Shown here: positions 16,835 through 25,923 of the stretch, one piece after another
How the letters are laid out: each line of letters begins with the position of its first letter
How positions within the stretch are numbered: the stretch's first letter is position 1
From: Pseudomonas mucoides
Lineage (GTDB): Bacteria; Pseudomonadota; Gammaproteobacteria; Pseudomonadales; Pseudomonadaceae
Direction: 5' to 3'
DNA length: 64,000 bases
NCBI RefSeq assembly: GCF_015461845.1
Contig: NZ_JACOPW010000003.1
Span: 744,001 to 808,000 of the forward strand
The notes under the pieces: model-generated
The model's input: only the letters and a program-made list of their open reading frames with translations
Database searches by the model: none
What the model was told of the DNA's origin: nothing
Translations under genes and position numbers: made by a program

Positions 16835-17935
16835 ATGTCGCTGCCTGCCGTTACACCGGTTTCCCCCGCGGAACTGGAAGCTCGTTTACGTTTGCACCGT
16901 TTACCGGAACTCGGCCCGGCGCGTTTCAAGAAGCTGCTTGAAGCGTTCGGTTCGGCCTCCAAAGCCATCAGCGCGCCGGCCAGTGCCTGGCGTTCGCTGG
17001 GCTTGCCGTTGGCGTGCGCCGAGGCTCGCCGGGCCAATGATGTGCGCGATGGCGCCAGCCACGCATTGGCCTGGCTAGAGCGTCCGGGCCAGCATTTACT
17101 GATGTGGGACCAGCCTGACTACCCGGCGTTGCTGGCGCAAATCAGCGACGCGCCGCCGCTGTTGTTCGTGGCGGGTAATCCGGGAATTCTGGAAAAACCG
17201 CAACTGGCGATGGTTGGCAGTCGCCGCGCTTCACGGCCGGGCATGGACACCGCTGCCGCATTTTCCCGCAGCCTGGCGGGCGCCGGTTTCGTCATCACCA
17301 GCGGTCTGGCGCTGGGCATTGATGCGGCCGCGCATCAAGCCGCACTGGACGTGGGCGGGCGAACGGTCGGTGTACTTGGCACGGGACTTGAAAAGTTTTA
17401 TCCACAGCGCAATCGACGACTGGCCGACGCCATGATTGCATCGGGCAGTGCGGTGCTTTCGGAGTTCCCGCTGGACGCCGGCCCCACCGCCAGCAACTTC
17501 CCCCGGCGCAATCGAATCATCAGCGGTTTGTCGCTTGGTGTGCTGGTGGTTGAAGCCAGCGTGGCGAGTGGTTCGCTGATCACCGCGAGGCTGGCGGCGG
17601 AGCAAGGTCGGGAGGTGTATGCGATTCCTGGATCGATCCATCATCCCGGCGCCAAAGGCTGTCATCAGTTGATCCGGGACGGCGCGATGCTGGTGGAAAC
17701 CATCGAACATATCCTCGAAGCCTTGCGCGGCTGGCAACAGTTGCCGTTGTACGGCGAGGCTCCTTCGGTGACCCATCCGTTGCTCATGCTGTTGCACGCG
17801 GCCCCGCACACCAGCGAAGCGTTGTCCGTCACCAGCGGCTGGGCCTTGCCCAAAGTGCTGGCGGCGCTGACCGAGCTGGAAATGGAGGGCCGCGCCGTTT
17901 GCGAAAGTGGTCGCTGGTTTGCGCGGGTGAGCTAG
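16835..17935 (+). CDS. dprA: DNA-processing protein DprA/Smf
   Basis: Binds incoming single-stranded DNA and loads RecA in transformable bacteria; its role in non-competent species is less clear. The 366-residue protein has an N-terminal helix-hairpin-helix/SAM-like region (about 10-75), the Rossmann DprA core (MVGSRRAS near 126, SGLALGIDAAAH near 153, GTGLEKFYP near 181, NFPRRNRIISGLS near 223) and a C-terminal winged-helix domain (about 300-366). The core contains an exact DnaA box at DNA level (17398-17406). tsaC follows after 54 bp. Confidence 0.95.
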   Translation: MSLPAVTPVSPAELEARLRLHRLPELGPARFKKLLEAFGSASKAISAPASAWRSLGLPLACAEARRANDVRDGASHALAWLERPGQHLLMWDQPDYPALLAQISDAPPLLFVAGNPGILEKPQLAMVGSRRASRPGMDTAAAFSRSLAGAGFVITSGLALGIDAAAHQAALDVGGRTVGVLGTGLEKFYPQRNRRLADAMIASGSAVLSEFPLDAGPTASNFPRRNRIISGLSLGVLVVEASVASGSLITARLAAEQGREVYAIPGSIHHPGAKGCHQLIRDGAMLVETIEHILEALRGWQQLPLYGEAPSVTHPLLMLLHAAPHTSEALSVTSGWALPKVLAALTELEMEGRAVCESGRWFARVS

Positions 17936-17989
17936 GTTTTATAAGGAAGATCGGTAAACTGCGCAGAGCCTTATTCCGGAGAGTTTTTC

Positions 17990-18547
17990 ATGGTCAACAG
18001 TTGGCGTGTGCAACAAGCCGCGCAAGCCGTTCGCGCAGGGGCGGTGATTGCCTATCCAACCGAAGCGGTCTGGGGGCTGGGTTGCGACCCATGGGACGAA
18101 GAAGCGGTTGAGCGTCTGTTGATGCTCAAGGGTCGGTCTGTGGGCAAGGGGTTGATTCTGGTTGCCGACAATATCCGGCAGTTCGACTTTCTCTTCGAAG
18201 ACTTCCCGGAACTGTGGATGGACCGCATGGCCAGCACGTGGCCGGGACCGAACACCTGGCTGGTGCCGCATCAGAACCTGTTGCCGCAGTGGATCACCGG
18301 GGTGCATGAAACCGTGGCATTGCGGGTCAGCGATCATCCGCTGGTGCGGGATTTGTGCGCAATTGTCGGGCCGCTGGTGTCGACCTCGGCCAATCCGCAG
18401 GGACGGCCGGCGGCGCGCACGCGGATTCGCGTGGAGCAGTATTTCCGTGGACAGCTGGATTTGGTGTTGGGCGGGAACCTGGGGGGGCGCAAGAATCCGA
18501 GCGTCATTCGGGATCTGGCGACCGGCCACGTTGTGCGTCAGGGCTGA
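17990..18547 (+). CDS. tsaC: Threonylcarbamoyl-AMP synthase (YrdC/Sua5 family)
   Basis: Forms threonylcarbamoyl-AMP from threonine, bicarbonate and ATP for the t6A37 modification of ANN-decoding tRNAs. The 185-residue single-domain protein has AYPTEAVWGLGC near residue 21, the basic KGRSVGKGL near 47, and STSANPQG near 130, all in the nucleotide-binding cleft. It lacks the extra Sua5 domain, as expected for TsaC. It follows dprA, as in many gammaproteobacteria. Confidence 0.95.
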   Translation: MVNSWRVQQAAQAVRAGAVIAYPTEAVWGLGCDPWDEEAVERLLMLKGRSVGKGLILVADNIRQFDFLFEDFPELWMDRMASTWPGPNTWLVPHQNLLPQWITGVHETVALRVSDHPLVRDLCAIVGPLVSTSANPQGRPAARTRIRVEQYFRGQLDLVLGGNLGGRKNPSVIRDLATGHVVRQG

Positions 18548-18564
18548 TACCGCGTTATCGTTCA

Positions 18565-18628
18565 TCGCGGGTAAACCCGGCTCCCACAGATTTCGGTTAT
18601 CCCTGTGGGAGCCGGGCTTGCCCGCGAT
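18565..18628. repeat. REP-type inverted repeat pair (GCCGGGCTTGCCCGCGA type)
   Basis: Two inverted copies of CTGTGGGAGCCGGGCTTGCCCGCGA-like units (one with small changes) flank a short centre between tsaC and the convergent quinone reductase gene. This is a different sequence subtype from the GAGCCTGCTCGCGA repeats elsewhere in the window. Confidence 0.85.
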
Positions 18629-18635
18629 GAGGCCC

Positions 18636-19613
18636 TCAAGGCAACAGTACAGTCGAGCCGGTAGTCCGTCGTGCCGACAACTCGGTCTGCGCCTTCGCCG
18701 CATCCGCCAGCGGATACGTGTGACTGATGTCCACGTGCAGCTTTCCGCTGATGATCATCTCAAACAACTCATCCGCCATCCGCTGCAGGTTCTCGGCATT
18801 GTTGGCGTAAGTCCCGAGCGTCGGCCGGGTTACGTACAGCGAACCCTTCGCCGCCAGTATCCCCAGGTTCACCCCGTCCACCGCACCTGACGCATTGCCA
18901 AAGCTCACCACCAACCCGCGAGGCGCTGCGCTATCGAGCGACGTCAGCCACGTGTCTTTGCCCACGCCGTCGTACACCACCGGCACCTTCTTCCCGTCGG
19001 TCAATTCCAGTACACGTTGTGCGACGTTTTCATGGCTGTAGTCGATGGTCGCCCAGGCACCGTTGGCCTTGGCCAGTGCGGCTTTCTCCGGCGAGCTGAC
19101 CGTGCCGATCAACTTCACGCCCAGCGCCCTCGCCCATTGGCAGGCCAGCGAACCGACCCCCCCGGCGGCGGCGTGGAACAGCACGGTTTCGCCACCCTTG
19201 AGTTCATAGGTCTGACGCAACAGGTACTGCACGGTCAGGCCCTTGAGCATCACCCCAGCCGCCGTTTCGAAGCTGATCGCCTCCGGCAGCAGCACCAGAT
19301 TGGCCTCGGGCAAGACGTGAACGTCGCTGTAAGCGCCCAACGGGCCGCTGCCGTAAGCCACGCGGTCACCGACCTTGAAGCGGGTCACTTCGCTGCCCAC
19401 CGCTTCGACGATGCCCGCGCCTTCCGATCCCAGACCCGATGGCAGGGCAGGTGGTGGATAGAGGCCGCTGCGGTAATAGGTGTCGATGAAGTTCAGGCCG
19501 ATGGCCTTGTTGGCGACGCGGACCTGCTGCGGACCGGGCTCGGCGGGTTGGAATTCGACGTACTCGAGCACTTCGGGGCCGCCATGGGCGCGGAACTGGA
19601 TTCGCTTTGCCAT
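18636..19613 (-). CDS. qor: NADPH:quinone oxidoreductase (zinc-independent MDR family)
   Basis: Medium-chain reductase that reduces quinones with NADPH. The start MAKRIQFRAHGGPEVLEY at 19613 is preceded by AAGGAG and gives 325 residues; the frame stays open for another 348 codons upstream only because it is antisense to hemF. The Rossmann motif AAAGGVGSLACQWA lies near 150, and the zinc-ligand cysteines of alcohol dehydrogenases are absent, as in QOR. It is divergent from hemF across 156 bp. Confidence 0.94.
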   Translation of the reverse strand: MAKRIQFRAHGGPEVLEYVEFQPAEPGPQQVRVANKAIGLNFIDTYYRSGLYPPPALPSGLGSEGAGIVEAVGSEVTRFKVGDRVAYGSGPLGAYSDVHVLPEANLVLLPEAISFETAAGVMLKGLTVQYLLRQTYELKGGETVLFHAAAGGVGSLACQWARALGVKLIGTVSSPEKAALAKANGAWATIDYSHENVAQRVLELTDGKKVPVVYDGVGKDTWLTSLDSAAPRGLVVSFGNASGAVDGVNLGILAAKGSLYVTRPTLGTYANNAENLQRMADELFEMIISGKLHVDISHTYPLADAAKAQTELSARRTTGSTVLLP

Positions 19614-19769
19614 CAGAACTCTCCTTAGGTCATTTGCCAAGCGCCCTATCGGACTCCTAACCCTGATCTTCGTCAACTGCGGTGGAGCAAGGTGCAGTGT
19701 TATCCTACGCAGCAATTTGCCGCCGGCCATTGATGCGCCGCGCCGCTTTGCCCGATTCAAGGTGATGAC

Positions 19770-20684
19770 ATGACAACCCGCACCGAGGCCGTAAAAGCCT
19801 ACCTGCTCGACCTGCAAGACCGTATTTGCTCGGCCCTCGAAGCTGAGGACGGCGGCACACGCTTCGTCGAAGACGCCTGGATCCGGCCTGCCGGTGGTGG
19901 CGGTCGCACGCGAGTGATCGAAAATGGCGCGGTGATCGAAAAGGGCGGCGTCAACTTTTCCCACGTCTTTGGCAGCGGTCTCCCACCGTCCGCCAGCGCC
20001 CATCGGCCAGAATTGGCCGGCCGGGGCTTCGAAGCCCTCGGCGTGTCGCTGGTGATTCACCCGCACAACCCGCATGTGCCGACGTCCCACGCCAATGTGC
20101 GCTTTTTCATCGCTGAAAAAGAAGGTGAAGATCCGGTCTGGTGGTTCGGCGGCGGTTTCGACCTGACCCCTTATTACGGCAACGAAGCAGACTGCGTGCA
20201 CTGGCACCGCGTTGCCGAGCAGGCGTGTGCGCCGTTCGGGCCGGACGTCTATTCGCGCTACAAAGCCTGGTGCGACAGCTATTTCCACATCAAGCATCGC
20301 CACGAGCCGCGCGGCATCGGTGGCCTGTTCTTTGATGATTTGAACGAGTGGGACTTTGACACCAGCTTCGCGTTCATGCGCGCCATCGGCGACGCGTACA
20401 TCGACGCGTACCTGCCAATCGTGCAGCGCCGCAAGCACGATGCGTTCACCGCCAAGCAGCGTGAATTCCAGGAATTCCGTCGTGGCCGTTACGTCGAATT
20501 CAACCTGGTCTACGACCGTGGCACCTTGTTCGGCCTGCAATCGGGCGGGCGTACCGAGTCGATCCTGATGTCGCTGCCGCCGCAAGTGCGCTGGAGCTAC
20601 GACTGGAAAGCCGAACCGGGCAGCGAAGAAGCGCGCTTGACCGAGTATTTCCTGCAAGACCGCGATTGGTTGGCCGAGGCCTGA
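19770..20684 (+). CDS. hemF: Oxygen-dependent coproporphyrinogen-III oxidase
   Basis: Aerobic conversion of coproporphyrinogen III to protoporphyrinogen IX in haem synthesis. The 304-residue protein has the conserved blocks GGVNFSHVFG near 63, HPHNPHVPTSHANVRFF near 95, WWFGGGFDLTPYY near 125, and EFNLVYDRGTLFGLQSGGRTESILMSLPP near 240. It is followed 13 bp later by aroE with a GAGGAG-like ribosome-binding site, so the two are likely co-transcribed. Confidence 0.98.
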   Translation: MTTRTEAVKAYLLDLQDRICSALEAEDGGTRFVEDAWIRPAGGGGRTRVIENGAVIEKGGVNFSHVFGSGLPPSASAHRPELAGRGFEALGVSLVIHPHNPHVPTSHANVRFFIAEKEGEDPVWWFGGGFDLTPYYGNEADCVHWHRVAEQACAPFGPDVYSRYKAWCDSYFHIKHRHEPRGIGGLFFDDLNEWDFDTSFAFMRAIGDAYIDAYLPIVQRRKHDAFTAKQREFQEFRRGRYVEFNLVYDRGTLFGLQSGGRTESILMSLPPQVRWSYDWKAEPGSEEARLTEYFLQDRDWLAEA

Positions 20685-20697
20685 ACGAGGAGTTCTG

Positions 20698-21519
20698 ATG
20701 GACCGTTACGTCGTATTCGGTAACCCGATTGGCCACAGCAAGTCACCGCTGATCCACCGTTTGTTCGCCGAGCAAACCGCGCAGCAACTGGACTACAGCA
20801 CCTCGCTGGCGCCGATCGACGACTTTTCCGACTTCGCCCGGGCGTTTTTCCGCGAAGGTCGTGGTGCCAATGTGACGGTGCCGTTCAAGGAAGACGCCTT
20901 TCGCCTGGCCGACAGCCTGACGGAACGTGCGCAACGAGCTGGCGCGGTGAACACCTTGAGCAAACTCGCCGACGGCAGCCTGCTGGGGGATAACACCGAC
21001 GGCGCCGGGCTGGTGCGCGATTTGACGGTCAACGCCGGTTTCAGCCTCAAGGGCAAACGCATTCTGCTGCTCGGCGCGGGCGGCGCGGTGCGTGGTGCAC
21101 TGGAACCTTTGCTGGCCGAGCAGCCGGCGTCGGTGATCATCGCCAACCGCACGGTGGAAAAAGCCGAGTTGCTGGCGGAATTGTTCGCGGACCTGGGGCC
21201 GGTGTCGGCCAGCGGTTTCGATTGGTTGAAGGAATCGGTGGACCTGATCATCAACGCGACGTCGGCGAGCCTGTCCGGTGATGTGCCGCCGATTGCCGGC
21301 AGCTTGATCGAGCCGGGCAAGACCGTTTGCTACGACATGATGTATGGCAAGGAGCCGACTTCGTTCTGCCGTTGGGCCACGGAACAGGGCGCGGCGGTGT
21401 CGATGGATGGTTTGGGCATGCTCGTGGAGCAAGCGGCAGAAGCCTTCTTCCTGTGGCGCGGCGTGCGCCCGGACACAGCGCCGGTACTGGCCGAACTGCG
21501 CCGTCAGCTGACACTGTAA
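20698..21519 (+). CDS. aroE: Shikimate dehydrogenase (NADP+)
   Basis: Reduces 3-dehydroshikimate to shikimate in aromatic amino acid synthesis. The 273-residue protein shows the substrate-binding serines in GHSKSPLIH (about 12-20), the catalytic lysine in NVTVPFKED near 65, and the cofactor loop LGAGGAVRGAL near 126. It follows hemF by 13 bp. A REP pair starts 4 bp after its stop. Confidence 0.98.
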   Translation: MDRYVVFGNPIGHSKSPLIHRLFAEQTAQQLDYSTSLAPIDDFSDFARAFFREGRGANVTVPFKEDAFRLADSLTERAQRAGAVNTLSKLADGSLLGDNTDGAGLVRDLTVNAGFSLKGKRILLLGAGGAVRGALEPLLAEQPASVIIANRTVEKAELLAELFADLGPVSASGFDWLKESVDLIINATSASLSGDVPPIAGSLIEPGKTVCYDMMYGKEPTSFCRWATEQGAAVSMDGLGMLVEQAAEAFFLWRGVRPDTAPVLAELRRQLTL

Positions 21520-21523
21520 TCAG

Positions 21524-21612
21524 TGTAGGAGTGAGCCTGCTCGCGATGGTGGAGTGTCAGGCGCCATCAATGTTTGAATGTACCGGCCACATCGCGAGCA
21601 GGCTCTCCTACA
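21524..21612. repeat. REP inverted pair (TGTAGGAGTGAGCCTGCTCGCGAT type)
   Basis: Two about 25-bp inverted units, 21524-21549 and 21587-21612, form a long imperfect hairpin between the convergent aroE and sulP genes. The sequence matches other pairs at 42974 and 44409. Confidence 0.92.
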
Positions 21613-21633
21613 AGGGATCGCCGCGAAGTCGGA

Positions 21634-23202
21634 TCAATCCTCAAACCGGATCGGGCACTTCTCCGCCCCTTCCAGCTTCCTCAACTCCTCCACCACCTGC
21701 GGCCGCGCGCTGCGCAGCGTCAGGCTGCGATCCTGCTTCAGCAGTCGCCGCGCTTCCTGATGCAACATCTCTACCCCTGAATAATCGATGAAGTTGATCT
21801 GCTGCGCCTCGATCACCACGCGCGCACCGTGCAGGCGTTGCAGGCGCACTTGCAGGTAATGGCTGGCGCCGAAGAAGATCGAACCGCCCACCCTCAGAAT
21901 GTCTTCATCCCCTTCGTATGAATGCTGCACCCGCGGTTGCGAGGTGCGCTTGAGGTAGAAGAACAATGAAGCGAGCACCCCGGCATAAATCGCCGTCTGC
22001 AACTCCAGCAGCAACGTGGCGACACAGGTCAGCGCCATCACCACGAATTCCGCGTGGCTGACGCGCAACAGCGCCCGTATGCCGCGATAGTCGACCAGCC
22101 CCCAGGCGATCAGCAGAATGCTGCCGGCCATGGCCGGGATCGGGATGTGAGCGATTAAGCCTGCACCGAAGATCGCGAACAGTGCGACCCACACGGCCGA
22201 GAACACCCCGGCCATTGGTGAGCAGGCACCGGCTTCATAACTCAAACCCGAACGTGTGAAGGATCCGGCTGACAGCGAGCCGGAAAAAAGCGCGCCGACG
22301 ATGTTCGACAGGCCTTGGGCGCGGACTTCCTGATTGGCGTCGAGCAATTGCTGCGAGCGGGCCGACAACGAGCGGGCAATCGACAGGCTGGTCACCAATC
22401 CCAGCATGCCCACCGCCACCGCGCTTGGCAGCAGGCGCAGGATCAAGTCCAGATCCAGCGGCACCGGGCTGAACGGCGGCAAGCGCCCGACAAAGGCGCT
22501 GACCAACTTCACATGGCCGAACATCGATGGCCACAGCCACACCAGCAGCCCGCCGAGGACCAGCGTGATCAACAAGGTCGGCCAGCGAGGCAGCATCATC
22601 TTCAACACTACGCCAACCACGACCGTCGCCAGTCCCAGTACCAACGACGGTTTATCCAAAGCACCGAGGTGTTTGAACAGCGTCAGGAAGCTGTCCAGCG
22701 CCGTGGCCTGGCTGGGCAAATCCAGCCCCAGCAAGTTCGGCAACTGCCCGATGGCAATCACCACCGCCGCACCGAGGGTGAAACCCAGCACCACCGAATG
22801 CGAGACAAAATTCACCAGGGCACCGAACCGCAGCATGCCGAGCAGCCATTGGAAAATACCGGCCAGGAGTGTCAGCAGCAGGATCAGCGTGATGTAGTCC
22901 TGTGACGCGGGGACGGCCAGCGGACTGACGCTGGCGAACAGGACAATGGAGATCGCCGCTGTAGGACCGCAGATCAAATGCCACGACGAACCCCACAGGC
23001 ACGCGATCAACACCGGGATGATCGCGGCGTACAAACCGTATTCCGGTGGGAGACCGGCGATCAGTGCGTAGGCAATGGACTGCGGCAACGCGAGAATCGC
23101 CCCGCTGAGGCCGACGATCAGGTCGCGCCCGACGCTGGCGCGGGTTTGCCGGGGCAACCAACTGAGGAAGGGAAAGAGTGAGTGACGGCTGGGGAAGGCC
23201 AT
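21634..23202 (-). CDS. SulP-family anion transporter with STAS domain
   Basis: Secondary anion transporter of the SLC26/SulP family, predicted to move sulfate or a related anion. I chose ATG 23202 (MAFPSRHSLFPFLSWLP) with GAGAGG upstream, giving 522 residues. The signature QSIAYALIAGLPPEYGLYAAIIP lies near 42, about 10-12 membrane segments follow, and a cytoplasmic STAS domain begins near 420. It is the last gene of the betC-binding protein-sulP set, so sulfate released by choline sulfatase, or choline sulfate itself, is a plausible substrate. Direction and substrate are inferred. Confidence 0.88.
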   Translation of the reverse strand: MAFPSRHSLFPFLSWLPRQTRASVGRDLIVGLSGAILALPQSIAYALIAGLPPEYGLYAAIIPVLIACLWGSSWHLICGPTAAISIVLFASVSPLAVPASQDYITLILLLTLLAGIFQWLLGMLRFGALVNFVSHSVVLGFTLGAAVVIAIGQLPNLLGLDLPSQATALDSFLTLFKHLGALDKPSLVLGLATVVVGVVLKMMLPRWPTLLITLVLGGLLVWLWPSMFGHVKLVSAFVGRLPPFSPVPLDLDLILRLLPSAVAVGMLGLVTSLSIARSLSARSQQLLDANQEVRAQGLSNIVGALFSGSLSAGSFTRSGLSYEAGACSPMAGVFSAVWVALFAIFGAGLIAHIPIPAMAGSILLIAWGLVDYRGIRALLRVSHAEFVVMALTCVATLLLELQTAIYAGVLASLFFYLKRTSQPRVQHSYEGDEDILRVGGSIFFGASHYLQVRLQRLHGARVVIEAQQINFIDYSGVEMLHQEARRLLKQDRSLTLRSARPQVVEELRKLEGAEKCPIRFED

Positions 23203-23262
23203 GGGTCCTCTCGGGTGGGGTTTTGGCGCAAGGGTAGCAGGACGCAAGCCTAATGTTCCCTT

Positions 23263-23352
23263 TGTGGGAGCGAGCCTGCTCGCGAATGCGGAGTGTCAGT
23301 CGACATAATTGTCGGATCTGACGGGCGCTTTGCGAGCAGGCTCGCTCCCACA
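23263..23352. repeat. REP inverted pair (TGTGGGAGCGAGCCTGCTCGCGA type)
   Basis: Inverted about 24-bp units at 23263-23286 and 23329-23352 between the choline-binding-protein gene and sulP, which lie on the same strand. A hairpin here could uncouple expression of sulP from the genes before it. Confidence 0.92.
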
Positions 23353-23357
23353 TGGGT

Positions 23358-24278
23358 TTAGAGTTTGGCTTTCACTGCCGGCAACGCGTCCTTGCCATCC
23401 GCTGTCTTCACGCCCTCCAGCCACTTGTCCAGCACCGCCGGATTGGCCTTGATCCACGCCTTGGCCGCGTCCGCATTGCTGACTTTCTTGTTCACCACCT
23501 CGGCCATGATGCTGTTCTCCATGTCCTGGGTGAAACTCAGGTTGGTCAGCAGTTTGCCCACGTTCGGGCAGGCTTCGGCGTAGCCCTTGCGGGTCAGGGT
23601 GTGCACGCTGCCGGTGTCACCGAAGTATTTCTCGCCACCCTTCAGGTAATGCATTTTCAGTTGCACATTCATCGGGTGCGGGGTCCAGCCGAGGAAGGTC
23701 ACGAATTTCTGTTTCTTCACCGCGCGAGACACTTCGGCCAACATCGCCTGCTCGCTGGACTCGATCAGTTTCCATTGGCCCATGTCGAAATCGTTTTTCT
23801 TGATGATTTCCTGCAACGAGATGTTCGCTGGTGCGCCCGAGCCAATGCCGTAGATCTTCTTGTCGAACTTGTCGGCAAATTTGTTCAGGTCGGCAAAGTT
23901 ATGCACACCCGCGTCCCAAACATAATCGGGAACGGCGAGGGTGAACTCGGTGCCATCGAGGTTCTTCGCCAACTGTGTGACATCGCCGGTGGCCACGAAC
24001 TTGTCGTAGAAGCCCTGCTGCGCCGGCATCCAGTTACCCAGGAACACGTCGACCTGGCCATCCTTCAACCCGCCGAAGGTAATCGGCACCGCGAGGGTGT
24101 CGACCTTGGCCTTGTAGCCCATGCCGTCCAGCAGAAACCCGGTGATGGCGTTGGTCGCGGCGATGTCGCTCCAGCCAGGGTCGGCCATTTTCACCGTCTC
24201 GCAGGTTTGATCGGCAAAGGCCGATGCGCTGCCCAGAGCCAAAAGCCCGACCGTCAGTACTGTGGATAACTTTTGCAT
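23358..24278 (-). CDS. Choline/betaine-type ABC transporter substrate-binding protein
   Basis: Periplasmic binding protein of the glycine betaine/choline (ChoX/OpuAC) family. The start MQKLSTVLTVGLLALGSASAFA at 24278 has AAGGGGAAG upstream and a clear signal peptide; the 306-residue length fits. Aromatic residues typical of a quaternary-amine cage are visible, for instance W in ADPGWSD near 35 and GWTPHP near 198. No permease or ATPase gene is adjacent, so it probably works with a transporter encoded elsewhere, as described for orphan binding proteins of the Cbc system in P. aeruginosa. It follows betC by 16 bp. Confidence 0.9.
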   Translation of the reverse strand: MQKLSTVLTVGLLALGSASAFADQTCETVKMADPGWSDIAATNAITGFLLDGMGYKAKVDTLAVPITFGGLKDGQVDVFLGNWMPAQQGFYDKFVATGDVTQLAKNLDGTEFTLAVPDYVWDAGVHNFADLNKFADKFDKKIYGIGSGAPANISLQEIIKKNDFDMGQWKLIESSEQAMLAEVSRAVKKQKFVTFLGWTPHPMNVQLKMHYLKGGEKYFGDTGSVHTLTRKGYAEACPNVGKLLTNLSFTQDMENSIMAEVVNKKVSNADAAKAWIKANPAVLDKWLEGVKTADGKDALPAVKAKL

Positions 24279-24294
24279 GGACTTCCCCTTAACA

Positions 24295-25809
24295 TTATTG
24301 GTTTTGGCAGGGTTGTGGATAACGTGCTTTGCGCTCCAGATCATCGAGGTCGATATGGTTGCGCATGTACTGCTGACTGGCGTCCACCAGCGGCTGGTGA
24401 TCCCAGCTCTTCAGCTTGCCGATGGTCAACGCCTCGGCAACGAAACGACGGCGCCGCTGGCTGGCGAGCACTTGTTGGTGAATCTCCGGAATGTTCCATT
24501 TGGCGCGTGCTTCGGCTAGAAATTCTTCGAAAAGCTGCAGATGTTGCGGCGATTGGCTGAGTTCTTCCAGTTCGCGCGGGTCGTTGTGTACGTCGAAGAG
24601 TAGGCAGGGATCATCTTCGCTGTAGATGAATTTGTAAGCGCCGCGACGGATCATCATCAACGGGCTGATAGTGCCTTCGGCCATGTATTCGCCGAACACT
24701 TCGTCATGACCGCCCTGCCCTTGCAGGTGCGAAACCAGCGAGCGACCGTCCAGTGGCAAACCTGGCTCCAGCGAGCCACCGGCCAGTTCCACGAAGGTCG
24801 GCAAAAGGTCGGCGGTGGACACGGCGGCGCTGACCCGCCCAGCCCCGAACTGCCCCGGCGCACTTATCAACAGGGGCACACGGGCGGCCATTTCGTACCA
24901 GTGCATTTTGTACCAGAGTCCGCGCTCGCCGAGCATGTCGCCATGGTCGCCGGAAAATACGATGATGGTGTCGTCAATCAGACCGGTTTCCTCAAGTGTT
25001 TGCAGGAGTTTGCCGACGTTGCTGTCGATATAGCTGCATGCACCGAAGTAGGCACGGCGGGCATCGCGAATCTTATCCACAGGCAGCGGTTTATCCCACA
25101 GGTCATAGACCTTCAATAAGCGCTGGGAGTGCGGATCGAGTGCGGTCTGCGCCGGGGTTTCAGGCAACGGAATGTCGGCATCGTCGTACATGTCCCAGAA
25201 AGCCTTGGGGATCGTGTACGGATCGTGCGGGTGAGTCATCGAAACGGTCAGGCAAAACGGCTGGTCGCCGTCCTCGCGGATGTGATCGAACAAGTATTGC
25301 TGGGCCTTGAACACCACCTCCTCGTCGAAATCCAGCTGATTGGTGCGCACGCACGGCCCGGCTTGCAGCACCGACGACATGTTGTGATACCAGGTCGGAC
25401 GCACATCCGGCTCATCCCAATTCACGGCCCAGCCGTAGTCGGCCGGGTAGATGTCGCTGGTCAGGCGTTCTTCGTAGCCATGGAGTTGGTCCGGGCCGCA
25501 AAAGTGCATCTTGCCGGACAGCGCAGTGCGGTAGCCGAGGCGACGCAGGTAGTGGGCGTAGGTCGGTACGTCAGCGGGGAAATCGGCCGCGTTATCGTAA
25601 GCGCCGATCTTGCTCGGCAATTGACCGCTGACCAGGGTAAAGCGCGACGGCGCGCATAGGGGGCTGTTGCAATAAGCAGCGTCGAACACCACACCTTCGG
25701 CGGCGAGGCGGCTCAGATTCGGCAGTTTGATCGGCGAAGGACCGTAGAACGGCAACATTGGCGCGGCCATTTGATCGGCCATGATGAAAAGAATGTTCTT
25801 GCGCTTCAT
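24295..25809 (-). CDS. betC: Choline-sulfatase
   Basis: Hydrolyses choline-O-sulfate to choline and sulfate. The 504-residue arylsulfatase-type protein carries the formylglycine signature CAPSRFTLVSG near 54, the N-terminal metal-binding ADQMAAP and the later SGDHGDMLGE. It has no signal peptide, so it is cytoplasmic. I place the start at ATG 25809 (MKRKNILFIMADQ), the family N-terminus; ATG 25827 would add six residues. Neither has a strong ribosome-binding site. The gene is divergent from a LysR regulator and followed by a choline-type binding protein and a SulP transporter. Two exact DnaA boxes lie inside it. Confidence 0.95.
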   Translation of the reverse strand: MKRKNILFIMADQMAAPMLPFYGPSPIKLPNLSRLAAEGVVFDAAYCNSPLCAPSRFTLVSGQLPSKIGAYDNAADFPADVPTYAHYLRRLGYRTALSGKMHFCGPDQLHGYEERLTSDIYPADYGWAVNWDEPDVRPTWYHNMSSVLQAGPCVRTNQLDFDEEVVFKAQQYLFDHIREDGDQPFCLTVSMTHPHDPYTIPKAFWDMYDDADIPLPETPAQTALDPHSQRLLKVYDLWDKPLPVDKIRDARRAYFGACSYIDSNVGKLLQTLEETGLIDDTIIVFSGDHGDMLGERGLWYKMHWYEMAARVPLLISAPGQFGAGRVSAAVSTADLLPTFVELAGGSLEPGLPLDGRSLVSHLQGQGGHDEVFGEYMAEGTISPLMMIRRGAYKFIYSEDDPCLLFDVHNDPRELEELSQSPQHLQLFEEFLAEARAKWNIPEIHQQVLASQRRRRFVAEALTIGKLKSWDHQPLVDASQQYMRNHIDLDDLERKARYPQPCQNQ

Positions 25810-25923
25810 GTGATCGCGGCATTCCATAGTGAATATTTATGCGAGAGTGCTGCGACCGAGCATGTTACCCATGCACTTTGCGGTAAAGCCCATGCCAGGC
25901 AATGACTAGGATTAGCCCAGCTT

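Noticed and set aside
25828..25845. LysR operator between betC and its regulator
   Set aside because: A T-N11-A pattern occurs but such patterns are frequent by chance in AT-rich gaps, and no clear dyad supports it.
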